Shown here: piece after piece, positions 9,533 through 18,647 of the stretch
Layout: each line of letters opens with the position of its first letter
Numbering within the stretch: position 1 is the stretch's first letter
Notes under the pieces: generated by a model
Databases searched by the model: none
What the model was told of the DNA's origin: nothing
Seen by the model: the letters and a program-made list of their open reading frames with translations, nothing else
From: Mastigocoleus testarum BC008
GTDB lineage: Bacteria; Cyanobacteriota; Cyanobacteriia; Cyanobacteriales; Nostocaceae
DNA: 48,468 bases
Assembly: GCF_001456025.1 (NCBI RefSeq)
Contig: NZ_LMTZ01000024.1
Coordinates: 1-48,468 of the forward strand
Direction of reading: 5' to 3'
Program-made: the position numbers and the translations under genes

Positions 9533-11968
9533 CTAAACAAATTTGGGTATTTCGCTGCATGCTACTCGAAAACCATAGTGGCTGAACTTGAGTTCTGGTT
9601 TATTGTAGTAGCGTCTAGCAGAACGACAGAGGTGGGCATAGTAACGCCAAGAGCCACCGCGCAGGACTCGACGAGGACTGCTCGCATTGCTAATCCAGGC
9701 GCTACCATCATTAGGTGCACCATTGTAATTTTTATGCCAAATATCTTGACACCACTCGTAGACATTACCGTGCATATCGTACAAACCAAAAGAATTGGGA
9801 GGAAAGCTTCCTACTTCTGTTGTCCGCCTGCGATATTGACCATTTGGTGCATTAGCATAGCTATATTTACTGGCATTATAATTTGCTAAATCGGTGGTGA
9901 TTGTTTCACCGAAGTGAAATGCAGTGGAAGTTCCAGCACGACAAGCATATTCCCACTCAGCTTCACTGGTTAAGCGGTATGTTCTTCCAGTTTTCTCTGT
10001 CAGTTTTTTGCAAAACTCAATGGCATCATTCCAGCTTACTTGTTCTACTGGATATTTTTCTCCTTTGAATAGAGAAGGATTTTTACCCGTGATTGCTTCA
10101 TACTGTTGTTGGGTAACAGCGAATTTACCGATGAGAAAGGGTTTAACAGTAACTTTATGTTGTGGAGTTTCACTGCTATCTGCTTTTTCCTCATCTACTG
10201 GAGAACCCATCAAGAAATTACCACCAGGAATTGCTGCCATTTCCAAAATCACGCCATTACCTAAATCCTCTGTAAAATACTTAATGTCCAGAAATTGACG
10301 ATTGATAATATTTCCACTTGCGTCAACTTTCACTACTCGATCTGGATTACTTTGAAATAAAGTTTTTCCTAAAACAGTAACTAAAAAGCTACCGCTTGTA
10401 AAACCAACGATCTGAAGAATTTTTCGACGCGACAAATTAACTGGTGGTGATGGGATTGGTGATGTTTGGTTTACAGCTGCTGTCGTCGCTGTTGGGTTTG
10501 AGCTTGTTTGTTGTGACTGAGGGGAAAGATTTGAATTTGGGTTCGATATTGAATTTGGGTCTAATTTTGAAGTTGATTTTGAATTTAATTTTATTTTTTG
10601 TGGTTTCGTGTAGGGTTCTGGGGTTGGAGGAGTTGATGCGATAGAACTTTCTGAGCTTGTTTGTTGTGACTCAGGGAAAGAAGAATGTGGGTTTAGATTT
10701 AATTTTGGGTTTGAGTTTGTTTGTTGTTCTTTCTGAGAAGGCTGTGAATTTGAAGTTTGTGAATTTGAAGTTTGCGAATTTGAAGTTTGCGAATTTGAAG
10801 TTTGTGAATTTGAAGTTTGTGAACTTGAAGCTTGTGAACTTGGACCTTGTGAATTAATTTGCTGTATTTTGGGTGAAGAGTATGAAGTTGGATTAGGTAG
10901 ACCTGAGTTTTGTAAACTCGTTTGTTGTAGCTCAGAAGAAGGATTTGTCGGATTTGATGTTGAGTTTGAACTGACTTGCTGTGTCTCAGGGGAAAGTTCA
11001 GGGGAAGGATATGGAGTTGAAGTTAGTGAAGTTAGCTGTGAGTCTATTTCTTCGGGTTTGGGAGAAGAAGTCGATGTTGAACTTGGTGTCAGTGTCGGTG
11101 TAGGGGTTATTTGTTGCGGCTTGGAAGTTGGAATTAGTTTTATTGGGCTTATCGGTGCTGGTGGAAGTACTCGATCGTTAAGGGCTTCCAATGCATCATT
11201 TGCACAAGAATAACGCAAACTAAAATGACGACGCACCATTTTGTTAATAACTTCTGCGGTATCCTGACTGACCTGTGTTTTTTCTAACCAAATGACTTCG
11301 CCATTTTGGGGATTATGTTCTAACTTGGAAGGCTTGATACCAGTTAAAGCCGTAATTGCAGTCATTCCCACCGCATAAACATCACTAGCCAAGCAGGCTT
11401 TACCTAAACTTTGCTCTTTGGGCATGTATCCTGGCGTACCGACAATGACACTTGAAACTACATGTCCACGGGAATTGACTATTAAATTTCCCAGTTCTTT
11501 AACCGAACCAAAATCAATCAAAACTATTTTCCCATCTTCTCGGCGACGCATCAGGTTTTGAGGCTTGATATCTCGATGAATTACTCCATATTTATGTACA
11601 AATGATAATACTTCTAAAATATCTTGCAATAAATCACGGACATCATCTTCACTCCAGCGTTTTCCTGGAAACATCTCATTAATTAAATCTTTACCTTCAA
11701 TAAATTCTTGAACAATGTAGAGGTTATTTCCTTCTTTAAAATGTGCTAATAGCTGGGGTATCTGAGGATGCTTTCCCAACTTTTCCAAAATTACTGCTTC
11801 TTTATGGAAAAATTTTATTGCTCGTGGGTGTGTTCGGTGAGGACGTAGTTGCTTGACCACACACAAAGGTTTACTTGGTTGCATCATGTCTCTGGCGAGA
11901 AAAGTAATTGCAGAGCCGCCTCCACCTAGTTGACGAATAAGTTCATAACGTCCAGCTAACATTATCAC
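9533..11968 (-). CDS. Membrane Ser/Thr kinase-FGE-sulfatase fusion with long low-complexity linker
   Basis: 811 aa. The kinase (about 5-270) has an altered glycine loop, GGGGSA instead of GGGGFA, but keeps VVK, HRDIKPQN, DFG and GTPGYMP. A Ser/Pro/Gln/Thr-rich linker of about 240 residues follows, much longer than in its siblings, and contains about six tandem TSNSQ units encoded by a 15-bp repeat near 10747-10835. Then LSRRKILQ (about 509-516), very close to a twin-arginine consensus, and a hydrophobic segment to about 535, followed by one FGE-sulfatase-like domain (about 560-811; TSEAEWEYACRA, FGLYDMHGNVYEW). Only one Cys remains in LCRSARR. The linker looks like a stalk of variable length on the cytosolic side. 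Third of the four paralogues. Confidence 0.9.
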   Translation of the reverse strand: MIMLAGRYELIRQLGGGGSAITFLARDMMQPSKPLCVVKQLRPHRTHPRAIKFFHKEAVILEKLGKHPQIPQLLAHFKEGNNLYIVQEFIEGKDLINEMFPGKRWSEDDVRDLLQDILEVLSFVHKYGVIHRDIKPQNLMRRREDGKIVLIDFGSVKELGNLIVNSRGHVVSSVIVGTPGYMPKEQSLGKACLASDVYAVGMTAITALTGIKPSKLEHNPQNGEVIWLEKTQVSQDTAEVINKMVRRHFSLRYSCANDALEALNDRVLPPAPISPIKLIPTSKPQQITPTPTLTPSSTSTSSPKPEEIDSQLTSLTSTPYPSPELSPETQQVSSNSTSNPTNPSSELQQTSLQNSGLPNPTSYSSPKIQQINSQGPSSQASSSQTSNSQTSNSQTSNSQTSNSQTSNSQPSQKEQQTNSNPKLNLNPHSSFPESQQTSSESSIASTPPTPEPYTKPQKIKLNSKSTSKLDPNSISNPNSNLSPQSQQTSSNPTATTAAVNQTSPIPSPPVNLSRRKILQIVGFTSGSFLVTVLGKTLFQSNPDRVVKVDASGNIINRQFLDIKYFTEDLGNGVILEMAAIPGGNFLMGSPVDEEKADSSETPQHKVTVKPFLIGKFAVTQQQYEAITGKNPSLFKGEKYPVEQVSWNDAIEFCKKLTEKTGRTYRLTSEAEWEYACRAGTSTAFHFGETITTDLANYNASKYSYANAPNGQYRRRTTEVGSFPPNSFGLYDMHGNVYEWCQDIWHKNYNGAPNDGSAWISNASSPRRVLRGGSWRYYAHLCRSARRYYNKPELKFSHYGFRVACSEIPKFV
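10745..10840 (-). repeat. 15-bp in-frame tandem repeat (TSNSQ coding)
   Basis: About six nearly identical copies of a GAATTTGAAGTTTGY unit (plus strand) encode TSNSQ pentapeptides in the linker of the kinase gene. The unit length is a multiple of three, so copy-number change would alter linker length without breaking the frame. Confidence 0.8.
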
Positions 11969-12292
11969 GGTATTTCAAATCTCCCCAAATTCCGCTAAAG
12001 AAGAGTTTAAATTTCTTGGGTAAAATTTTGCAAGATGATTTGAATTATCTGACTATGAAGTTAACAAATAAGTCTTTTTTAATAAAGTCTTCTAGATATT
12101 CTGTTAACTTCATTATTCGGAAGAGATACTTTTTTTATTCATAAATCATAGATTGCACTCTATAATCATGCATCCGAAGATAATAATTTTATTATCAAAA
12201 AACATCCTTTAGGGTTATACAGACGAAACAAAATCTGAAAGTTATAATGTCTTAAATATTACTAGTTATTATTTTCGTAAATTATTACTTAT
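11969..12292. other. Intergenic region with the shared kinase upstream block
   Basis: 324 bases with no ORF. The first roughly 150 bases resemble the other kinase upstream regions (AGAGTTTAAAT, TTTTTTAATAAAGTCTTCTA) but are the most diverged of the four. Confidence 0.5.
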
Positions 12293-14224
12293 CTAAATGC
12301 TACAAATAACTCGCATCCCAAAATCTTCATAGCCGTAGTTGGGATCGTCATAGTAGCGAAAAGCTGAGCGACAGTATGCTGGAAGGTTACTCCAAGAGCC
12401 ACCACGTAAGACCCTATGGGTATTATTGTTCTCCTCAATCCAAGCACTACCATCATTCGGTGCATTTTTATAATTTTCTTGCCACGTATCCTGACACCAT
12501 TCCCGAATATTTCCATGCACATCATATAAACCAAAGGCATTGGGGGGAAAACTACCTACTTCTGTTGTTTCGTTGCGGAATTCACCTTTGGGTGCATCAG
12601 CATAAGTATAGTTACCGTCATAATTTACCAGTTTGGTGGTTATTGTTTCACCAAAATGAAAGGGTGTTGTAGTTTGAGCGCGACAAGCATATTCCCATTC
12701 AGCTTCACTAGGTAAACGGTATTCTCTCCCTGTTTTCTCTGTTAACCTCTGACAAAATTCATTTGCATTATTCCAACTCAAGCTTTCCGCAGGATGTTTC
12801 CCAGATTTTAACCCAGAAGAATAGTCACCCATTATTGCTTGGTACTGTGCTTGGGTAATAGGAAATTTACCAATAAAGAAAGGTTTAATAGTTACTTTAT
12901 GTAGGGGACTTTCATCATCACTTCGTTTTTCCTCATCTGCTGGAGATCCCATAAAAAACTCACCACCAGGAATTTGTACCATATCCAAAGTGACGTTATT
13001 ACCTAGATATTCGGTAAAATAATTGGCGCTAAGGATTTGACGATCTGCAATATCTCCTTTGGCGTTGACTGTAACAACTTCAAATCCAAAGCTTTTAAGG
13101 ACAATCGCACTTTTTGATACAGGTTTTGGAGTAATTTTATTCTTCAATTTTTCTGGATTTTCTGGTTCCAAAATTTTTGAATCATTATTTTCATTTGAAG
13201 TTTCCTTTGGAGCACCTTGCAGTATTCTATGTCCCAGCATTGCAGTAATAAAGCCACCTCCAACTAAACCCAGTATCTTAATAACTTGACGACGCTTCCA
13301 AAAATTTATTATTGAAGGGCTTGTCAGAAACCTTGTAGGAGTACTTACAGAAGAAATTGTTGGATAAATTATGCTTGGTACAGATGATTTTTGTAGTAAC
13401 TGGGTTGGGGTACTAAGCTCTTGCAACAAATCTGTTGCACAAGAGTAACGTAAACTAAAATGACGGCGTACCATTTTGCTAATCACTTCCCCAAGCTCTG
13501 CACTAACTTGTGCTCGTTGTAACCATAGAACTTCACCCGTTTCGGGGTTTTCTTCCAATTCGATGGGCTTAACACCAGTCAAAGCTGCAATTGCAGTCAT
13601 TCCCAATGCGTAAACATCACTAGCAAGACAAGCTTTACCCAAGTTTTGTTCATTTGGCATATATCCAGGTGTGCCAATTATCACGCTAGATGCAACTTCC
13701 CCACGAGTATTTACTACCAAGGTTCCCAATTCTTTAACCGCACCAAAGTCGATTAGAAAAATTCTCCCATCTACTTGACGACGCATGAGGTTTTGGGGTT
13801 TTATATCTCGATGAATTACTCCATATTGATGTACAAATGACAATATTTCCACAACATCTTTTAACAACTTGCGAACATAAGCTTCACTCAACCGCTTCCC
13901 TGGAAATATTTCTTTGCTTAGGTCGTGACCCGCAATAAATTCTTGAACAATATAAAGATTTTCACCTTCTTGAAAATGTGCTAGTAGTTGGGGTACCTGA
14001 GGATGTTTTCCCAACTTTTCTAAAATCTTCGCTTCTTTATGAAAAAACTCTATGACCCTTGGATGAGCTCGATTAGGGCGTAGTTGCTTGACAACACATA
14101 GGGGTTTACTTGGTTGCATGATATCCCTGGCGAGAAGGGTAATTGCAAAGCCACCTCGACCTAGTCGACGAGTTATTTCGTAACGCCCTGCGAGTGTAGT
14201 CACAATATTCTCAATTTCCCCCAA
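12293..14224 (-). CDS. Membrane Ser/Thr kinase-FGE-sulfatase fusion
   Basis: 643 aa. The kinase domain (about 13-275) has glycine loop GRGGFA, closer to the classic GxGxxG than its siblings, plus VVK, HRDIKPQN, DFG and GTPGYMP. KRRQVIK (about 308-314) precedes a hydrophobic Gly-rich segment to about 333, then an FGE-sulfatase-like domain (about 390-643) with PSEAEWEYACRA and FGLYDVHGNIREW. The HGN-W-EW motif is altered to HGNIREW. A single Cys remains in YCRSAFR. This is the first gene of the four-gene minus-strand series; upstream is a long region with palindromes. Expected to phosphorylate Ser/Thr in unknown targets. Confidence 0.9.
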   Translation of the reverse strand: MGEIENIVTTLAGRYEITRRLGRGGFAITLLARDIMQPSKPLCVVKQLRPNRAHPRVIEFFHKEAKILEKLGKHPQVPQLLAHFQEGENLYIVQEFIAGHDLSKEIFPGKRLSEAYVRKLLKDVVEILSFVHQYGVIHRDIKPQNLMRRQVDGRIFLIDFGAVKELGTLVVNTRGEVASSVIIGTPGYMPNEQNLGKACLASDVYALGMTAIAALTGVKPIELEENPETGEVLWLQRAQVSAELGEVISKMVRRHFSLRYSCATDLLQELSTPTQLLQKSSVPSIIYPTISSVSTPTRFLTSPSIINFWKRRQVIKILGLVGGGFITAMLGHRILQGAPKETSNENNDSKILEPENPEKLKNKITPKPVSKSAIVLKSFGFEVVTVNAKGDIADRQILSANYFTEYLGNNVTLDMVQIPGGEFFMGSPADEEKRSDDESPLHKVTIKPFFIGKFPITQAQYQAIMGDYSSGLKSGKHPAESLSWNNANEFCQRLTEKTGREYRLPSEAEWEYACRAQTTTPFHFGETITTKLVNYDGNYTYADAPKGEFRNETTEVGSFPPNAFGLYDVHGNIREWCQDTWQENYKNAPNDGSAWIEENNNTHRVLRGGSWSNLPAYCRSAFRYYDDPNYGYEDFGMRVICSI

Positions 14225-14380
14225 TGCCCCTAAAACAGAGTTTACATATCAAAACAGAAACTTAATAACATGCTTTACATTGTCTCATTTACAACTCTAT
14301 AGGAAAATAACCTTAATAAAATTTTCTAGACATTCTTTTATTTCTACAACGGTTTAGGCAGCTTTTTCGATACTTATTGC

Positions 14381-14395
14381 GTTACACTTTGTAAC
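14381..14395. promoter_or_regulatory. Palindrome GTTACA-N3-TGTAAC
   Basis: Perfect 6-base inverted repeats separated by three bases, 157 bases upstream of the minus-strand kinase start. The form suits a dimeric transcription factor site. Which protein might bind is unknown. Confidence 0.35.
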
Positions 14396-14707
14396 AGTAG
14401 ATTTAGTAATGATAACAATTACGATTTCTTAGAAGTCATGGGAAATACGAGGAAAAATTAGAACATACATAAATGATCTACAAATTCTTCTAATCTTTTT
14501 AAACTAAGGTTTTGATGAAGAGAATATAGGTGATCGCTGAAGTTTAGTCTGCTCAATACTTGGTTTTATTTTTACACTCAATCTGATAAACGATACATAA
14601 TTGATGCTGAATAATCGCCAGGTAACTAAGAGATAGGATGCACATTTAAATCGTGTCATAACACTACCTATTTTCAAAATCTGTAGAGTGCTTCTATAAA
14701 TTTATAG

Positions 14708-14746
14708 CCTCAAATTATAACCTCAAATTATAATCTCAAATTATAA
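14708..14746. repeat. Three tandem 13-base repeats
   Basis: CCTCAAATTATAA is repeated three times head to tail; the third copy starts TCTC. Confidence 0.8.
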
Positions 14747-14943
14747 GTAAGCTCAAAATTACCTATCCAGTATAGATAGAGGCAAGCATTTATTGCATAA
14801 GTTGATTTTTCGTTCCCTATTAGAGATGAGAAAGAGTTAAGACTAAGCATTAATCTGAATAATGCAAAGTTTATATTTTGTCTCTTAATAGATAGAAGCA
14901 AGAATTAAAACTAGGCGTTATCTGAATAAATAATCAGACATTC

Positions 14944-15022
14944 AAAACTATAGATTCTATAGTTTTAAAAATTATATTTTAAAAATATTTTTAAAACTAC
15001 AGATTTCAAACTCGATAGTTTG
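14944..15022. promoter_or_regulatory. Cluster of palindromes upstream of the four-repeat protein gene
   Basis: AAAACTATAGA / TCTATAGTTTT (14944-14966) is a perfect inverted repeat with 11-base arms and one central base. An AT-only near-palindrome follows (TTTTAAAAATATTTTTAAAA type). CAAACT-CGAT-AGTTTG (15007-15022) is perfect with 6-base arms. Together they could be operators or a structured leader for the gene at 15082, 60 bases on. Confidence 0.45.
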
Positions 15023-15081
15023 CAGATATGTCTTAGTTATCAACACACACGAAAAAAATACAAAGTAAAAGGAAAATCATT

Positions 15082-15768
15082 ATGCTTTCCGTGAACCAAT
15101 TTGCTTACATTTCTGGAACCACTGAATACAAATTTGGGCACAACTCCATTCCAAACATCCCGATTACCGATGCACCAAACGATACAGACTTCACTCGTTG
15201 GGCTATGCTTTATGACGGTTCTACTTACCGGATGTACTTCTTTAAAGGAAGCACTAATAACAAGATTTATCAATTCGGCTTCAACGGCTCATCCTATCAA
15301 TTTGGATATAACTCAATTCCAGAATTGACACTCGTCGATATGCCTGCAGATGCTGATATTAGTAGCTTTGCGATGTTGCATGATGGTAATGATTATAGAC
15401 TCTATCTTCGTCGATTGGGTGAAGCAAACCTACTTTATCAGTTTGCTTGGGTTCCCGGAACGAGCACTTATAAATGGGGCCACAATTCCATTCCTAAAAT
15501 CCCAGTAACTGGATTTCCCAAGAATGCAGATACCAACAGATGGGCTATGTTACATGACGGAAATGCATACCGCTTTTATCGTATGGGATTAGGAAATAAC
15601 GATAAACTCTTACAGGGCTCTTTCAATAGAAGCACAAATGCCTATGAGTATGCGTTCAATTCAATTCCAGAATTGACTCTTGTTGGAACTCCATCCGATA
15701 GCGATCTTAGTGAAGCAGCGATGCTACATGATGGTAACAACTATCGTTTTTACTTTTTGAAGAAGTAG
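15082..15768 (+). CDS. Four-repeat protein of unknown function
   Basis: 228 aa, composed almost wholly of four tandem units of about 55 residues. Each unit carries an FGxNSIPxxxLVxxP-like block followed by an AMLHDGxxYRxY-like block. Alternate units resemble each other more (first with third: HNSIPxIPxT and DTxRWAML; second with fourth: SIPELTLV and SDLSxAAML), so a two-unit block was probably duplicated. No signal peptide or membrane segment and no obvious catalytic motif. Aromatic-rich short strands suggest an all-beta repeat fold such as a small propeller or lectin, which is only a guess. AAAGGAAAATC before the ATG is a plausible ribosome site. Not recognised. Confidence 0.8.
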   Translation: MLSVNQFAYISGTTEYKFGHNSIPNIPITDAPNDTDFTRWAMLYDGSTYRMYFFKGSTNNKIYQFGFNGSSYQFGYNSIPELTLVDMPADADISSFAMLHDGNDYRLYLRRLGEANLLYQFAWVPGTSTYKWGHNSIPKIPVTGFPKNADTNRWAMLHDGNAYRFYRMGLGNNDKLLQGSFNRSTNAYEYAFNSIPELTLVGTPSDSDLSEAAMLHDGNNYRFYFLKK

Positions 15769-15786
15769 AAGCGTGACAGATTCAAG

Positions 15787-15921
15787 ATATAGCAGTTTTC
15801 GGTTGAGTGCATGACACCTTTTAGAGACGTTGCAGAGCCTGCGGCGTCGGCGTTAGCCTCTGCAACGTCTCTACAGAATAGGAATATAAGATGTATTTGA
15901 TTCAAATGGAAACCGCTATAT
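15787..15921. repeat. MITE-like element (ATATAGCRGTTTYC ends) carrying the AGAGACGTTGCA module
   Basis: Ends ATATAGCAGTTTTC and GAAACCGCTATAT are inverted repeats with minor mismatches. The interior (15822-15873) is a hairpin with arms TAGAGACGTTGCAGAG / CTCTGCAACGTCTCTA around a GC-rich loop. An essentially identical hairpin sits at 44274-44327 in a different host element. Confidence 0.7.
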
Positions 15922-15954
15922 ATATCTGCTTAATTGTGGATATTATTGTTAGGA

Positions 15955-16031
15955 GTAATGAGTAACAAGTAATGAGTAATAAGTAATACTTCTCATCGAA
16001 GTCAAAATACTCAATTTATTACTCATTACTT
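15955..16031. repeat. TAATGAG heptamer repeats forming a 16-bp-arm hairpin
   Basis: Short tandem repeats (AGTAATGAGTAATAAGTAA) are followed by their inverse. AAGTAATGAGTAATAA (15967-15982) pairs perfectly with TTATTACTCATTACTT (16016-16031). It lies between the convergent ends of the four-repeat gene and rtcB and could act as a two-way transcription barrier, though it has no T-run. Confidence 0.65.
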
Positions 16032-16067
16032 TTAGAAATCATAATCGGCTACTGCTATTATTAATCC

Positions 16068-17249
16068 CTAACCTTTAACACACACTACTTGTTTTAAGAT
16101 TGCAACAACTTCCACTAAATCTGATTGATTTTCCATCACTTGCTCGATGGGTTTATAAGCACTGGGAATTTCATCCAAAACGCCACCATCTTTGCGACAT
16201 TCTACACCTTCTGTTTGCTTAATTAAATCATCAAGAGTGTAAGCTTTTTTTGCCTTATTTCGAGACATTAAACGCCCAGCACCGTGGGAACAACTACAAA
16301 AACTGTGAACGTTACCTTTACCCTTAACAATGTAAGATTTAGCTCCCATTGAACCAGGGATAATGCCGTAATCTTCCTGTTGGGCTCGCACTGCACCTTT
16401 ACGGGTTACATATACCTCTTCGCCAAAATGCACTTCTTTTTCAGCGTAGTTATGATGACAGTTTACCTCTAATAAAGGTTTAGTTGCCTTACCTCCGGCA
16501 AGATGTTTCTCTACAATACGCTTAAAACGCGCCATCATGACATCACGATTGTAATGAGCGTACTCTTGTGCCCATTGTAGATCGTGCCAATAAGCTTGAA
16601 ATTCAGGGGTACCGGTGACAAAATAAGATAAATCGGGATCTGGTAATTTCTCACTTGCCATTTTTTGGAGTCCCTTAGCAGTATTAATATGACATTGGGC
16701 TAATTTATTACCAATGTTACGAGAACCAGAATGTAGCATCAGCCATACTTGATTTTCTTCGTCGAGACATACTTCAATAAAGTGATTTCCTCCACCAAGA
16801 GAACCTAATTGTTTCATGGCTTTATTTTGCAAATCTTGAACGCCGCGATGTAAATCGTTAAATTCACGCCAATTTTGCCAGTTAGTTACAGCTTTTTCTA
16901 CATCTTTATTTTCATTAAAACCGGTAGGAATTGCTGCTTCAATATCTTGGCGAATCTTCTTTAGTTTTCCTTCTAATTGTTCGCCTGTAAATGGGGTTTT
17001 AATAGCACCCATCCCGCAACCTATATCCACACCCACAGCTGCTGGAATAATTGCTTCTTGAGTTGCGATTACAGAACCAACTAAGGCTCCTTTTCCTAAG
17101 TGAACATCGGGCATTAATGCTAGGTGTTTAAATACGAATGGAAGGGAAGCAACATTTTTTGCCATTTGGATTTCTTGCTTTCCCAATTCATGATTAGCCC
17201 AAGATAAAACGGGAGATTTTGTATCAGCTTTTAGCTCTTCGTAAGACAT
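16068..17249 (-). CDS. rtcB: RNA-splicing ligase RtcB
   Basis: 393 aa, close to the E. coli enzyme in length. RtcB joins 2',3'-cyclic-phosphate RNA ends to 5'-OH ends using GTP and Mn2+ and acts in tRNA splicing or RNA repair. The metal-binding GVDIGCGM has D75 and C78. SLGGGNHFIE, HSGSRNIGNK and the SHGAGRLMSR segment containing the His that becomes guanylylated are all present. No intein is seen. No archease or RtcA/RtcR gene is adjacent, so it appears to be a stand-alone repair ligase. The long upstream gap carries heptamer repeats. Confidence 0.95.
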   Translation of the reverse strand: MSYEELKADTKSPVLSWANHELGKQEIQMAKNVASLPFVFKHLALMPDVHLGKGALVGSVIATQEAIIPAAVGVDIGCGMGAIKTPFTGEQLEGKLKKIRQDIEAAIPTGFNENKDVEKAVTNWQNWREFNDLHRGVQDLQNKAMKQLGSLGGGNHFIEVCLDEENQVWLMLHSGSRNIGNKLAQCHINTAKGLQKMASEKLPDPDLSYFVTGTPEFQAYWHDLQWAQEYAHYNRDVMMARFKRIVEKHLAGGKATKPLLEVNCHHNYAEKEVHFGEEVYVTRKGAVRAQQEDYGIIPGSMGAKSYIVKGKGNVHSFCSCSHGAGRLMSRNKAKKAYTLDDLIKQTEGVECRKDGGVLDEIPSAYKPIEQVMENQSDLVEVVAILKQVVCVKG

Positions 17250-17723
<474 letters not shown>

Positions 17724-18647
17724 ATGGCTGTTCGGCAATATACTATTTGGGAACGTTTTCTCGCCCCCATAGCAAGACTATTTATTGATGAGGAAGAATT
17801 GCACCAATACGCCAAGAGTGTTGATTGGGAAAGGGAAAGTCAACGTTTTGCTCGAGGTGATGTGATAACTCCTGAGTATTACAGTAGCCAAAACTTTCAC
17901 GGAATTGAGGGTGGCTATCTTAATTCTGCTGCTGCAGTTTCCTACGATGCAATTACCCAATATGTAACCCCACCTAATGAAAATTGGGTGCGTCAAGCTG
18001 TAATTGATGCAATTCAAGTTATCCAACCGCGAAGAATTATCGATTTGGGTTGTGGTACTGGTTCCACAACTTTGATGTTGAAGGAGACTTTCCCGGAAGC
18101 AGAAGTTGTGGGTTTGGACTTGTCACCCTACATGTTAGTGAGGGCTAGTCATAAAGCCGAAAATATGGGTTTAGATATTTCTTGGCGACATGGAAATGCC
18201 GAACAAACCGGATTTCCCGAAAATTCCTTTGATTTAGTGACGGCAACGTTATTATTTCATGAGACGCCACCCGCAATATCCCAAATTATTTTACATGAGA
18301 GCTTTCGCTTATTGGTACCCGGTGGACAAGCATTGATCCTTGATGGGAATCAAAAGAATTTAAGAAATTTGGAATGGCTAAACGATCTCTTTGAAGAGCC
18401 TTATATTCGTGATTATGGTGGTGGAAGCGTAGATGCTTGGATGGGAGCAGCGAAATTTGGTGCTGTACATACCGAAGACGTGTGGTGGGTACATCAATTA
18501 ACCAGTGGTGTTAAACCCATATCCAGCGAAGATGGAAAAATTCAAACACAAGTCCTGAACAACTCACCTATTTTCAGAGGTGACACAGTAGACGATAATG
18601 GATCTGACGGAGTAACAGTTCCATCGCCAGCTTACACGCAAGCATGA
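17724..18647 (+). CDS. Class I SAM-dependent methyltransferase
   Basis: 307 aa. The Rossmann-type SAM site is clear: IDLGCGTGST (106-115) as motif I, an acidic residue after the second strand in VVGLDLSP, then WRHGNAEQTGFPENSFDLVTA. An N-terminal extension of about 90 residues precedes the fold and probably shapes the substrate site. The C-terminal 40 residues are polar and likely flexible. The stop overlaps the ATG of the following HAD gene by four bases (ATGA), so the two are translationally coupled and probably act in one pathway. The substrate is not evident; ubiquinone/menaquinone-type and small-molecule methyltransferases share these motifs. Confidence 0.85.
   Translation: MAVRQYTIWERFLAPIARLFIDEEELHQYAKSVDWERESQRFARGDVITPEYYSSQNFHGIEGGYLNSAAAVSYDAITQYVTPPNENWVRQAVIDAIQVIQPRRIIDLGCGTGSTTLMLKETFPEAEVVGLDLSPYMLVRASHKAENMGLDISWRHGNAEQTGFPENSFDLVTATLLFHETPPAISQIILHESFRLLVPGGQALILDGNQKNLRNLEWLNDLFEEPYIRDYGGGSVDAWMGAAKFGAVHTEDVWWVHQLTSGVKPISSEDGKIQTQVLNNSPIFRGDTVDDNGSDGVTVPSPAYTQA

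Larger units (their letters stand above)
14225..15081. other. Long AT-rich divergent region with palindromes and tandem repeats
   Basis: 857 bases with no protein gene, between divergent genes. Contents: the kinase upstream block (about 14225-14345); GTTACA-CTT-TGTAAC (14381-14395); three 13-base tandem CCTCAAATTATAA-type units (14708-14746); imperfect direct repeats beginning TAGATAGAGGCAAGCATT (about 14773) and TAGATAGAAGCAAGAATT (about 14890); and three palindromes just before the next gene (14944-15022). Confidence 0.6.

Noticed and set aside
10444..11213. Plus-strand Leu/Asn- and Gly/Val-rich frames opposite the kinase linker
   Set aside because: Antisense of the TSNSQ and Pro/Ser repeats with no start context; low-complexity artefact.
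3377..14224. Kinase-FGE array as a diversity-generating retroelement target set
   Set aside because: SUMF1-like domains can be DGR variable proteins, but I found no reverse transcriptase, template repeat or adenine-biased variable region here.
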